Assembly (NCBI RefSeq): GCF_910592395.1
Contig: NC_088314.1
Coordinates: forward strand, 7,070,001 to 7,130,000
DNA: 60,000 bases
Origin: Lineus longissimus
Lineage: Eukaryota; Nemertea; Pilidiophora; Heteronemertea; Lineidae
Reading direction: 5' to 3'
Shown here one piece after another: positions 11,557 through 23,630 of the stretch. The position numbers and the translations under genes were made by a program. The notes under the pieces were generated by a model, which worked only from the letters and a program-made list of their open reading frames with translations, had not been told where the DNA came from and ran no database searches. Positions within the stretch are counted from its first letter, which is position 1. Each line of letters begins with the position of its first letter.

Positions 11557-11935
11557 TCATGTTTCCTTTCCGCACCCGCCATCGCATTTCATTCACGTAT
11601 GACCTTTGGCTAGAATGGTACGATTGCAGTGTCTTTTAACGTTAGCCTCACTATATCTGAGGTTTCCCATTGCTGTCTGGCCCCCCCCCCCCCCATCACA
11701 TTTTCATGAGGTGTGACCTTGGGCGAGAATGATACAATTGCACGGTCATTGGAATCTATGAAACAATAAACCGTCATGATCAAGGATGCAAACTTAGCTG
11801 GAAACCTGTCTGTAGCTGTTAAGGTTTCTCGCTGGCCTATCCGAATCCAAAATTAAGGTTTCCCCATGTTTCCCTTCCAACCTGTCACCATATTTCATTC
11901 GCGTATGACCTTGTGCTAAATGACCGAAAGGAACA
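11557..11935. repeat. Diverged repeat cluster around a TATGACCTTG core
   Basis: Three related segments are visible at 11557-11635, 11700-11750 and 11862-11935. The first and third share a longer block of the form CATGTTTCC-TTCC-CATTTCATTC-CGTATGACCTT, with the TATGACC words 306 bases apart. The middle one keeps GTGACCTTGGGCGAGAATGATACAATTGCA. A 14-C run lies between the first two. A fourth related segment is at 24201-24245. The cluster looks like old dispersed repeats. Confidence 0.5.
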
Positions 11936-14544
11936 AACAGGCGTGCCAGAAGTCCTTTGGGCGGAAGTTGTTTATGACAATGGGCCATTAAGGGATTGTT
12001 ATCTTGAAGGTAATGATGGACAATGGGACTTTTATGATCATTGCCTATTTGTTCCCTTGCTGGTTACAATAAATATCCATATAATGCGCCGGAATGTACT
12101 TGTGTCCATCTATTACAAAACCATAACCTTTCCGCCAGACTAACTTCACCAATGAAGTCTGGTTCGAACTAATTTGGCTCACGTTAAAAAGTGGTAAAAT
12201 GCGCCTTGCTCGTACCTCAAGCAACACATCCATCTGTTGAGTCCAGTTTCAGTTTTTCAGTCCTTCAAAAATCTAATCGGCATGACCAAAATCCTGATAT
12301 AGGGACAGGTACATGTACCTCTTATTCCTCCTCTTAATAAACTCCTTTAATACGCCGGCAGAATCACGCACTAAAATCAGTGTGCCAGTTCAATGAGATT
12401 TATTATTCATTTGGAGAGCATATTGGTTAATCCCGACGGATAACGTAGCCGCCATCTTGTCAACCAAGCCAGCGACCTCAACTGGTAATTAAAAAGTTTG
12501 CCTCCATATGCATTTACTATACCCTCATTTCTAACAGTAAACGACGTTCCTGGAAGGCAGAGCGGAGCCGTTCTTGTCATTAGTGTGTAGTGCGCTCTGT
12601 CCGCCATGACATACAGCCCTCACGGCTACGGCGGCTGATCGGTTGCCGCGGGTGGCGCGCTTTGAAGTTCGATCAGCAACCGTCCACCACATGTCATCCT
12701 ATCTCCTCGCCACAGCAAATGTAGCTGAACGAATAAGGAGGATAATCAAGCGTAATTGTTTCAAGTACGAGTCCTATTATCTGTGTGAGGACATAGTCTG
12801 ACCCATCCTAAGTATGTAAACTACTAATATTAATCCAAATGTATTAACTGTCTTAGACGCAAGGGAACAAGCCCTGTTGGAAATATTGGCGCCATATGAT
12901 CGGGTAATATCTTGGTTTTACCTTGGCAAAGGATGTCGAAAAGGCAAATGCCTTTGAAACACTAAACCAGCCTTCAGCGTGTTGGTGCAATGGCGCAGTG
13001 AGATAGAATGGAAATACCGTTGGTGCTATAATCAAACGCCTTTTTCATATAAAAGGCTTTGCGTAATTCTACAAGCCATGACAAAATCTCGCCTACATCG
13101 ACTCCTGATTTGACATCTAACAACTGGACCCCGGGGTCTAGTTATTAGAAAGCATATGAGCTCATATTATCATAATATCATGCTGATATGTTGTTATATG
13201 TGCATTGATGTATACATGAAACAACATGATTTTAAAAGCTAACATGCTTTCTAACAACCGGGCGTGTTCGCCCGACGAGAACTCATGATGATCAGCATTT
13301 TATCAGAACGAATAGGTGCGATGTTTCTATTCCCCGACCGCACTCACTCGGCTACTCGGGGAACATTAACAGGGAAACACGGCGAAGATAAGAATCAACA
13401 AACCATATCCTCCTGACGACTGGCACCTCAAGAGCTAAACGGTTTATCATACCGCAAGACGGACTCACAGAAGCGTGGAATTTGGACAGACACCTGCGAA
13501 TTTCATCACAACTTCCAATTCGAAATCACCGCGCGTGGCAATCGGTATTTTAACTGATAAACTTAATCAATGTTATTACAACCATGTCCATGGTATCCGT
13601 GTTACTTCCCCCAATGGACGACTGGGATCTCTACGCATCACGCTTAATCAAATGCGTTGCAGAGATAACTAAAATGACTAATGGTTTGGATGATGGCATT
13701 GTATCATTTAATCGATTCAACGGAAATTTGGCTAGGAATTTTATAATTTTTAAGACAGGTCGACTTACCTATTTGCAAGTTGTCGACGGATACGTGTACA
13801 TATAAATGTAAGCTGCCAAGACAGCCGAACGGATATGCGTACATATAAATGTAAGCTGCACAGCCGAACTTTGTAGAAATCTGTTTTTTACAAACTTATC
13901 GATATATAAAATGATGTCATAAATAATACTTGCGAATAGCTCCAATCAGTATCTTAAGAAACCCTGCCATTTTCACCATGCCATGTACATGTATTTGACA
14001 ATTATTTTTCCCGTGCAAATCTTTTAAGCATTTTATTATCAGATAATGGGAGGAGCCAAAAAAGTTCTTGTAAAGGCCAAAAGAAAAATTTGCAATGAAA
14101 AAAATTAAATTTAAAATCTGAACAGCAAATGTCAGCCCGAATGACGTAAACTCAGCGAAAACATTTCTGTCAATAGCTCGGTACAATGCCCATTGATTCA
14201 AATGTCAGTGAAGGTGGAAAAAAACAAGCTAAAATGCCAGCCCCCTCATCATGGTTTTTAACACTGACCAATCTGTTGATTGATGTGCATAGCACTTAGC
14301 TAATGTCAATTGCCATCTGTGGGCATGCAATCGTTACGGTTTAATAAACATTATATAAGCCTTTTTGCAAGGTTTTGTAGACCGACACGACGTGGAGAGG
14401 CTTTTTCCATGTGACAGAAATACTGCCGCACCGCGAAGAAGTGAAGTTTGCCAGAAGGTTTTTGCTATATAGTTTAGCTATTAGTGTTATACAGAAAATA
14501 CGGATGATCTTTACCAGCAACAGATAACTCACCACAACGGCTTT
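11936..14544. other. Non-coding stretch, nothing recognised
   Basis: No gene or clear repeat is visible. A short inverted pair (GATCGGTTGC near 12638 and GCAACCG near 12677) and a duplicated ACATATAAATGTAAGCTGC word around 13798-13859 are the only local structure noted. Confidence 0.3.
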
Positions 14545-14615
14545 GTGGCGCCATGGTGGGTTAAACGGTCTACGATCAAGCTGAATATCCAGAGTTCGAA
14601 CCCGCTTTGGGAATG
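14545..14615 (+). repeat. Degenerate tRNA-like SINE head
   Basis: The segment GTGGCGCCATGGTGGGTTAA, then about 40 bases, then AGTTCGAACCCGC, has the spacing and B-box-like sequence of an old tRNA-derived SINE promoter. The flanks do not fold into a complete cloverleaf, so it is not called a functional tRNA gene. Confidence 0.35.
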
Positions 14616-15674
14616 TCTTTTAATTCAAATGTCCAAAGGTTAAATACACAAACGAAATATCAAAGTGTCGCTCCTGGATAAGTTGAACCGACATGCTAAA
14701 TCTGAATTTTTACTGAAATGCATTTTATTTGCGTGATAGCTTCAGATAATCCTTGTATTTACATTGATGTCAACGGATGCCTTCCAAACCGGCATCCATT
14801 AATATCATCAGGATCCGAGATTGAAAACGCCGAAACCGGATCGTTCATCGTTAAGCATATCCTTGTCTTCAATTCTCCTTACGATTCGGTATCGAATTTC
14901 CTGATTTAATAAGTATCTGTTTTGAGACGGGGTAATGAAAGATAATGCATTTTGTCTGTGTAGACGAAGTCAGATAGCGTGTTGATTAGCAGTGTGTACG
15001 GGTGTAGGCGGTTGTAGGTGCAATGCACAGCCCAAACATTTAATGTAAGCGTAGATGTGCATACACTGAGCCCGGTTGTTAATCACATTGAAATTTTCAC
15101 GTTAAGACTTAACGCTTCCGTTAATGTTAATGTTGTTTTGAACAACTCAGCCATGGACAAAGCAAGCTACTGAAGAATTAAAAAAAAGAAAACTACGGTC
15201 ATGGATACATGTAACTACATGTACAATGGAACTCGAAGAAAGTGACTGAGCTCTATCTGTGCCCAAAAAAGTGCATCCAGCTTAGGAACAGCGTATATAG
15301 GACAAACTAAAGTACACTGATGTACAACGCTAGTTTTTGCCAACACCCTCACGATACTCATTTAAATAACCTATACGAGATTCGAATTCGATTTACAGAG
15401 GCAAGAATGTAATTTTACAAATCCAATAACGTAGCCCAAATTTTATTACCCGATTTGGCAAAGCGCCATTTGATAATTTGAACACACTGAGCCAATTGCG
15501 ATACATTTACATGCAACTGTAAAAAACGAAATAGATATCAAATACTGGAAATTGTATACATTATGGTTATTGATTCCTTTAGTTTTAGTGGAGTTTTATT
15601 ATGGGTTTATTATATAAAATCTGGTTAACACGTCATTCAAATTCAGCATTTTTCTCATTCTCAGTTAAAATTGG

Positions 15675-15760
15675 GGCGGCGGGCCGCATTCGAACCCGAA
15701 TCGTCATGTTGTCATGGCGCTCCTGCAGGTCGCACCGGACCCTAGAATCATTTGTTTGAT
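15675..15760 (-). repeat. Possible tRNA-related SINE fragment
   Basis: On the minus strand the stretch contains GATTCGGGTTCGAATGCGG, a good B-box match (GGTTCGAAT), within a locally GC-rich patch in AT-rich surroundings. No intact acceptor stem or A-box is visible. It is most likely a degraded tRNA-derived repeat. Confidence 0.3.
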
Positions 15761-18700
15761 ATCGCGGTGCTTTAGAAATAACGGCATACATCATCGACTG
15801 TCTTATACATCGTTCAACTTAAATGTAAGTAAGTGTCAGCAAATTGGCAAAAAAACTGGCAACCTTGCATTGTTCATCACAAAGCATGCCGTGAAATCAA
15901 ATTTCCTCACAGAGGAAAAGGTGTATTTAGTTTGTTTGACTAATTGTTAATTAATTTGATCAACGTGTTTATTTTCGATCAATATGTCAAGTCATTGACA
16001 CGATGGCAAAATTATATCAACAAGAGCAAGCTAATTGGACTTTGCCAATTTTATATTAATTTCCTTGAGGCAATAACATTTCTCACGCTCTTTTTCTGGA
16101 GTACTCACAAATTAAAGTAAGAGGTTCGAGATGCACTTCTCACCCTCCTCTCCTAGTAAGTCATAGTCGTAGTTTGCTATATCCATGCTACATGTATGCT
16201 GGTGTAGAAGTAGAAAATATCCCCCTGGAAAAGGTGTCCAGCCCTATCGTATTTTGGCGCATTATGGCATATGGTTCTATAAATGCTGTATGGTCGTCAA
16301 TTGTTCAGAGAAGGGTAGAGACCATCTTTTTTTCTTCTATGACACACATATATTTCTGCTAAAAGATTCCCTCTCACGTACTCATTCACTTATTGGTTTT
16401 GCGTGCCAAATCGGTGTACTCGAAAAATGTACACGGAATGTGCATGTTGGAAAAAGGTTGCTTTTGAAAGCTTCATGTACACTACCGCCGGAAACTGTGG
16501 TACAATGTATGCTTTAAAAAAACATTCAGCACCAAAATATTAAGAACTTACCAGACCTTAAATCTTTAATCAATCGATCTGTTTTACGAAAGTTTCAAAA
16601 TTTCAAAGGTCAAATATCGAATAATAAAATTTTAGCTAAAGGAAGACTGAAATTTGACATTTCTCAGAGTTAGCCTAAGGACCAAATATTTATTAGCTTG
16701 ATCCAGGGCACGTCTAGACGATTAATATATTAATGGTTTACTTGTATTCACAGGCGTGCATTTTATCCTCATTTTGCCTCCAGGATAGAGCAGCAAATTT
16801 CATGTTAAATTTTAAGAAAAATTCACACACCTTTCGATGATCCTTCAGCACTTTAAAACCACTTCTTTAGGGATATACTGCATTGTACTTGAGGTGACTT
16901 TGATGTTATACACGTATCAAGACCACCCAGATATTTTTTTCCATCTCATCCGATGGACGTAGCTGTCACAAAGTGACTAGCCCAAGGTCTGAATGTCGGA
17001 TGATAATGCAACAGACAGTCCATCCTGTGCGTCAAAACCAGTTGCGAATCTGCGTAACACTTCACGTCCGGCCTCGAAGCGTACTTAGTTAAGATCACAG
17101 GAACCAGTTACAAATAACTGCTATTAATTTGCGGTTCTGTAATTATCGTGAAATTGCCCGGTCAGAAACATGGAGTTCTGACGATCCAGCTTTGTAGTGG
17201 CAGTGCTTCCAGACACGAGGCATCATCACACGGCAGTAATTGCCGTCGCTGAAACCTGCAAAAATCACAAGGCCCTCAACGGGAGAAAGTGGTCTGCTGT
17301 CACCCTTTCATTTGCAGAAAATCGCTCCACAGCAAATGCTAATGTGTAAAAATATTCGGGCGGGTATTGCTAACCCAATGCACAATACATTCGGTTGAAT
17401 TGGACAAGCAAAGAAAAAACTGCTCCTATCAAAATATTTTGAGCTATAAATATTTGTTTCTTGTTGAAGAAGAAATGAATATTCTTTGTGCGCTGCAGTG
17501 TTCAACAATAACGCCACTCGGCAGGTGAGCTACTGTCCATCACCCGGCTTGAGATGTCTAAGAAACGAACCGCCGTTGGAACGACCATTACGGGGAGCTG
17601 GCTGCGACTATGTTCCACGAAAGGCAGGTCATGGGCAAAACCAAAACAAAACAAAAGAAGAAAATTGCAAAACCCTTGTGAAAAAACGTACGTTAGACTA
17701 AGAAAGTATGTCTGGACACACAGGTAATTTGTGAAATTGGATCAGTTGTCTGCTATCATTTGGGTTTATAGAGACCACAGTAAGAGAACGATATAGCTAA
17801 CCAGCTCCCTATTGACATAAGATTAAGACATGGTAATAGTACTATTGCTTCTCTGTGTGTTGGCGTTAGTTTATTGTTTCCATTGACGCGGACGCGGTCT
17901 GGCCGGATATAAAGCTGCTGTGGTCGATACGTGTCGCAGGGGTATCACATTACCACATTCTCGTTCGCTCAAAAAGAGTAAGAATCGTCTTTCCTTTTCC
18001 ATTAATCTTTCAGAAATGTAATCAGCATAGCAGCGATTGCCTTGTCAAAACAAGACACTCCACAGATCCTTTCATTACCACACAAAGACAAAATAGCACC
18101 ATCAGCTGCTCGTGGAAACAGAGAAAGCGGAAGTTGTGATAGCGCCGTTCATTCACTTGCTTGAATTCCTAAACGCCGGAACAGTCTATCTTTTAACAAT
18201 CACCCTTATCGCACTCTTCATCATTATTTCTCATTACGAACGTCATACTCTCATATAGAGGCAAGAATACCCCAGAGAATGGCTACCTTCGAGTAAAAAG
18301 AATCCCAATTTGACTATTTGTAACACTCGGATGTACGTGTAAATCATATCAAATGCAAAAGAGTGAGATGCATATGTATGTTTTTTTGCAGGGGCAGTTA
18401 CATTGCAGTCTGCGGACGAGGTTTATCTTCGACTTTGATTGGTCCACAGGACGGCAGTATTTTTCTCAAACAACTCTTGTACATCTCCGCGTACCGTTGA
18501 ACCTGATAACAATGGTATAGCGATATATCAAATAGATCATTCAAAGGACCAATCCTTCGATGGAAAGCCACTGGAATAATAGCTTCCGTAAAACATGCGA
18601 ATGTGCAATATCATTGAAAATATCACCTGATTGAATGATTCCAATCCGGTGCGGATACATTTGTCAATTTCCCGCCGACAACCACAATTGACGCTGGTGA

Positions 18701-19418
18701 ATCGGTGATTAGCCAGTAACCACAACAAACGAGGCAAAGTCATGAATTTTTAACCACAAACTTCGTTCATATTCTTGGGATCAGTGCCAAGGATTGAGGG
18801 TTGTTACTCTGTTTTCACTATTGTAAAGTCAGTTCCATATTCTTATTGTCAACCGCCAGAGTCGCTCGTGTGAAAAATAATACGATATTCTTCAAAACGA
18901 TGTCGATTCGTTAATAGCGTGTTTGATATATAAAACGTATGCATCTTATTGTGCTATCACACGCAAATCATTAAAACTAGCTACATGTAGCAGGTACATG
19001 TCGATGCCTCAGTGGTGTGTAGTAATCACTAAGAAATGTTGGAAAAACATGTCCCACAATGAATGAAATATGGTAGCCACTTTAAATTTGGTTTAAAAGC
19101 AGTATGATTAACGATGCACGGGTCGGGTTTAATGACGTCTTCTCCTCGTTTAAAGGAAAATCCATATCTTCTTTAAATGTCATCTTTTGTGAAATCTTGA
19201 AGAGAATCGTTGGGCTATCAAGGAAGCTCACGCTTTTCTCACATGAGCAGTCATAACTGATAACTGATAACTGATGCATTTACATGTACTTTGAAAGCAC
19301 ACTTGTCGTATGCAGCTAACCCTTCACGCATTGTGAACTTCAACATGCCTTTTACCAAAACATTACTTGTAATACACCCAAAGAAATTCGCCCAGGGGCA
19401 AATACAAATGCATGTCGC
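15761..19418. other. Non-coding stretch, nothing recognised
   Basis: No coding exon, RNA gene or repeat family is recognised. Frames of up to 110 codons occur (for example 16185-16517 plus) but show no domain, and overlapping frames are equally long. Confidence 0.3.
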
Positions 19419-19419
19419 T

Positions 19420-19479
19420 ACAATATCATAGAATGATACAGCTTCACCAACAATATCATAGAATGATACAGCTTCGTCA
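19420..19479. repeat. Two-copy 30-bp tandem duplication
   Basis: The word ACAATATCATAGAATGATAC followed by AGCTTC occurs at 19420 and again at 19450, giving a 30-bp period with few differences. The length is a multiple of three, so the minus-strand open frame across it (19251-19643) stays open. That frame has no recognisable domain. Confidence 0.8.
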
Positions 19480-22400
19480 ATTTCTTGCAACTTCGATAAC
19501 ATTTCATTCTGTTTGTGCCAAGGAATGCTCAAACAAATGCCGATATGAAAAAGAGACAATGGTCCGTGCTCTTGACGTAAATGAAGCCTATATTGGCGGA
19601 CGCGGAGATGAGCAGGAAGTGTTATTTTTATCTGTAATGTCATATTCTTTACGCGAACATGGCTAAGAAGTTACGTTCAGTGTCTCAATCAAGATGGCCA
19701 TATTGCTTTGTTGATATAGTCTTTCGTGAGACTTTCAATGTTGCCGAGAAATGGCCGGGTCGCGCAATATATCAGCTTGGCTTTGTAGTAAAAAACAATT
19801 CGGTTATCTAAACTAACTCTAACTGTTTCACTTTAAAATGATTACATCGCAAAACATACTCGACTAAGTCTTCGAAATTCAAACTTTACTTCGAAAATTG
19901 ACGTCGAAATTCACAACACGATTCAAATTCAAATTTTAAGCTCGTCTTCGGCGCGCACTCAGCTGGTACTAAACTGAAAGATGAAGGCTCGATGTTTTAT
20001 CCGTTTTTCACGCCTTGCCAATTCAAATCATTTGTCCTCCCGTTACCTTTGGGGGTCGAATTCAGTGCATGAGAATGCATCAGTTTTAATATCAACTATC
20101 AATTTAAGCCGAATTACTGCAACATGCCACGCCAGGTAATAATGTAATTCTAACACGAACCATGGCGTGGCCACAAAAAAGCGTTGTTTTACTTTGGCAA
20201 TTTCTTATACTGGTTGGTCAGATACCGTCCATTAATTTCAACTTCCGTGGAACCGGCCACTGACTATTGCACTCTTGGGATTAGACTGCTTTACGTAAAG
20301 TTGCAAAATGATGTTCTGGAGGCCAAAGGACGGGGTAAAGAAACGTTTAGTCATGTTATCTGCATCATTTTTTAGCGTCAGTGATCAAATTTTATCAGCA
20401 TTATTTGGCATTATTTTGACATGCTTCGTGCTAACGTGAAATTTGCTCGATGTATAAATACAGAAGAAAGTTCTTTGGAAGAATGCTTTTATACCGTAGT
20501 GGCCTGTCGTTCAACGCGTAATCTTTATTTTTGTACAATGACTCAAACAGCGTTCGCTTACCAGCTACATCCAACTTCTTCAGATCAACCTACGCTCATT
20601 TGATTCAGATAAAAAATATCAAACTGGGAAAATTTCCCTTCCCTCAGCGACTCCCATTTCATATTCAAATTTCGAATCATTTTTGAACTCTTTGCCAGGA
20701 ACCAACATCTCAAACATCGCGTGTTTCGTAAAATTAAACCTTTTGGCGTTTCTTGTGTAGTTAGGATCGTACAAATACGTTTGAAATATTATCTTCAAAA
20801 CAATATTCCCGCTTGAAACTAAAGCCCAAATCCGCTTTGTACTGGTTTTCACAGGCCTATGCATGTGTACCTTGCTATAAACAAACATCAAAACCGACTT
20901 CTATCTAAAATGATATGGCAGCGAAGCGCTTTTGCAGACGAAATAGAAATCCTGTGTCGTCTTTCTTTGCAAAAAGAGCGTTCCATTCATATATTTGAAA
21001 TACTATCGTCAATATATTAGTTGTAGTACACACTTCCAAATGACTAGCCAACACCGCGCAAAACAGCCGTCATGCATTGGCTCTTATGTGAGTACTCAAT
21101 AGTATGAAAGTCTTTTATTTTACAAATCTCGAATTACGTCTATATTTATCGAAATAAGGAGAGTCTTTTGGGTATACTTGAACATCTTGAAATACATGTG
21201 TACATCTTAATACAGTAACCAACCCTTGAAGCTGACGCCAGGCTTTACCTTTCCCAGTCCAGAGCATATTCAGCCGGTGATTCTGAGTTCCCACTCCCTC
21301 CGTCACCGCACACAAGGTCACGGAGGGATGCGAGCGCTGAGACGACGAGATCTCCTCAGGATGGTATGCTGACGCAGTTGCCGAACCACCAGGTGCCGCC
21401 CAAACTGACTGTTCGAACGGATAACCGAATATGGAAACAAAGTGCTTTCAAAGAAATTCAACATGATGTATCTTATCTTTGCCAAAGGGAGTCTTTCAGG
21501 AAGTATTTGCCAACTGTTTCATTTTAAAGAGTCAAATGACAAGCCGAAACTCGCAGGCGCGAAAACACTGATTGGGTTAGTATGAACAAAGTAACAAAAT
21601 ACGGTGTTACACTTTGTTGCCATTTATGTAACCAGGTGTACATTTCACGTTTCAACAGACAAGGATAACGCATCGACAAACACATCAAAGATACCGAAAA
21701 TGCGGTCGGTTTTTCAATCGATGTTGATGTAGCGAAAGACGGATTAGTACAATAATTCGTTTCACTTTCAGGCAAGTTGCGCGGAAGAGAGAAGAACTTT
21801 CTTTTATCCACCATGTTTCACTTTATATTAAAGTTTATAGCTGTACCGGGGGAATCACAGAGACTGTGTACTCTTTGATCTACACTGCGCGCTTGTAAAG
21901 ACGCGCGTGCCATTTGCCTCTAACTCTTTGACAGAGTCGAGGCACTTTTTCCTCAACCAAAAAATGAGTTGACGCTTTTCGAAGTGAAGCATTCGTATGT
22001 TTCACATTCAAAGGTGTGAGCATTTGTTGATCGATCCGACAGAGGAAAAAAAGGAGCCATAGATTTTAAATAAGTTAAGGTGCAACCCAGATGAGTTCTG
22101 ATCTGTCGTGAACTTTAATTTTTCTTCTTTGGCAAGTGGTATCTCATATAGATAGACAAACATGCAGTTCGCGACCGCTTAAATAAGGTATACATGAACA
22201 ATATGTTGTCATCAAGAGTGTTTACTCAATGTAAATTTTGCGTTCAGCACATTGCCATTACAGCTTTGATTACTTTCAAAGTCAGTGGTATCAGGCTTAT
22301 CTACCATTCGTAACGTACCACATGAACTAAACCTGCGGAACGTCTGACTTAAACTATGAGGAGGAGATGGATTAGTTACTCAGCAATAAGTCCTCCTAAT

Positions 22401-23523
22401 CCCAGACCCACCATCTCAATCTCAAGTGGTTAACTACTGCAGTACGAGGAGGCAGTGGGCGTCCCGAGATCAGGCCGAGCGAACTGGCTCCCTGACTGTT
22501 TGACATAGCACGGACATGTCAACACGTCACAGGCCAAGACTTTGACATATTGCATTTTCCCATGCTTAGCGAAAGGAATCGATAATTGCACATGCGCTTT
22601 GGAACGGAGGAGATTCGCGTCCAATATCACTAGCGATCAATGTACTATATGCTGCATAAGCCATCAACCGAACAGTTAACACTCTTCTCTCAATGCTTTT
22701 ATACTCTCGAGATATTGAGATGATATTACATATAAAACTACAGTAGATGGTAAGAAGACATGTATTAGGAGTGAAGTACGTGTAAATGAATCATGACACA
22801 ATTGGTCAATGGTGTACATGTAGTCATGTGTCGTTGGTTACTTCAACTGAGCACTTCCTGAGGCCATGCGAATCGGTTCCCCGAAAGTTCGACTTGGAGA
22901 AGGCATGCCAAGTCACAGCAATATCTTTTCATTGTTAAAAACAGCGCAAATCCTTCGCATACAGCTGTTAAAAAAACTGCGTAACAATCTCTCGCAGCGG
23001 GTCACTATCATGTTGGCAACCGATCACCTCTGTCGTTTTTTGATATCATCTCTTTGATATCAACAGCTACAATGTATCGGAAGCACAACCTGAATCAAAA
23101 TCATTGTCAAAATCACTGAGGATGTACACCATGATGTAGTTCTTGACCTGGCATTTTAGTACACTTGTAGGCTTATACAATATAATGGTCACAAAGAAAA
23201 AAAAACAAAAACCCATAACACGTCAATCCGCTCGTAAATCTAAGTCTTCTTTATCCGCATTTGGTTATGTATCTTTTTGATCTTGCAAGGTTTCACCAAC
23301 CGAATTATATGATAGTAATAGTTCAAATGGATTACTAAGAACGTCCCGTATTGCCTCGTCTTTCTTTCTGAGAGATAAAATGCATAAAATATCAAAATGA
23401 GCTCCACTAGCGAAAGAGACCCTCGCTGTTGCCCAAAATCAAGGTTTAATACCAAACAACATGTCGCTTCCTTTGTTGCAAAGACGTTTACATGATATGT
23501 GCATACCAATAACAGAAGCTTGT
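19480..23523. other. Non-coding stretch, nothing recognised
   Basis: No supported gene. A 9-bp inverted pair, GCCACGCCA near 20124 and TGGCGTGGC near 20163, is the only structure noted. Confidence 0.3.
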
Positions 23524-23630
23524 AAGGAAAAAAAGAAAGTACCTGCTGGCTAACAGATTTCTAACAGCCAGTTGAATCAGAGGACCGGGTGATCCTTTCC
23601 TCTGAAGAAGTACTTTCACTATTTTTTCTT
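23524..23630. mobile_element. Small hairpin element folding as a three-way junction
   Basis: An outer inverted repeat (AAGGAAAAAAAGAAAGTAC at 23524-23542 with GTACTTTC-ACTATTTTTTCTT at 23610-23630) contains 8 perfect base pairs next to the interior. Inside it are two further stems: CTGGCT 23546-23551 with AGCCAG 23566-23571, and CAGAGG 23578-23583 with CCTCTG 23599-23604. The layout fits a tiny fold-back element or a structured RNA. No target duplication is certain. Confidence 0.45.

Noticed and set aside
14545-14615. Functional tRNA gene
   Set aside because: The B-box-like word is present but no acceptor stem or anticodon arm can be folded.
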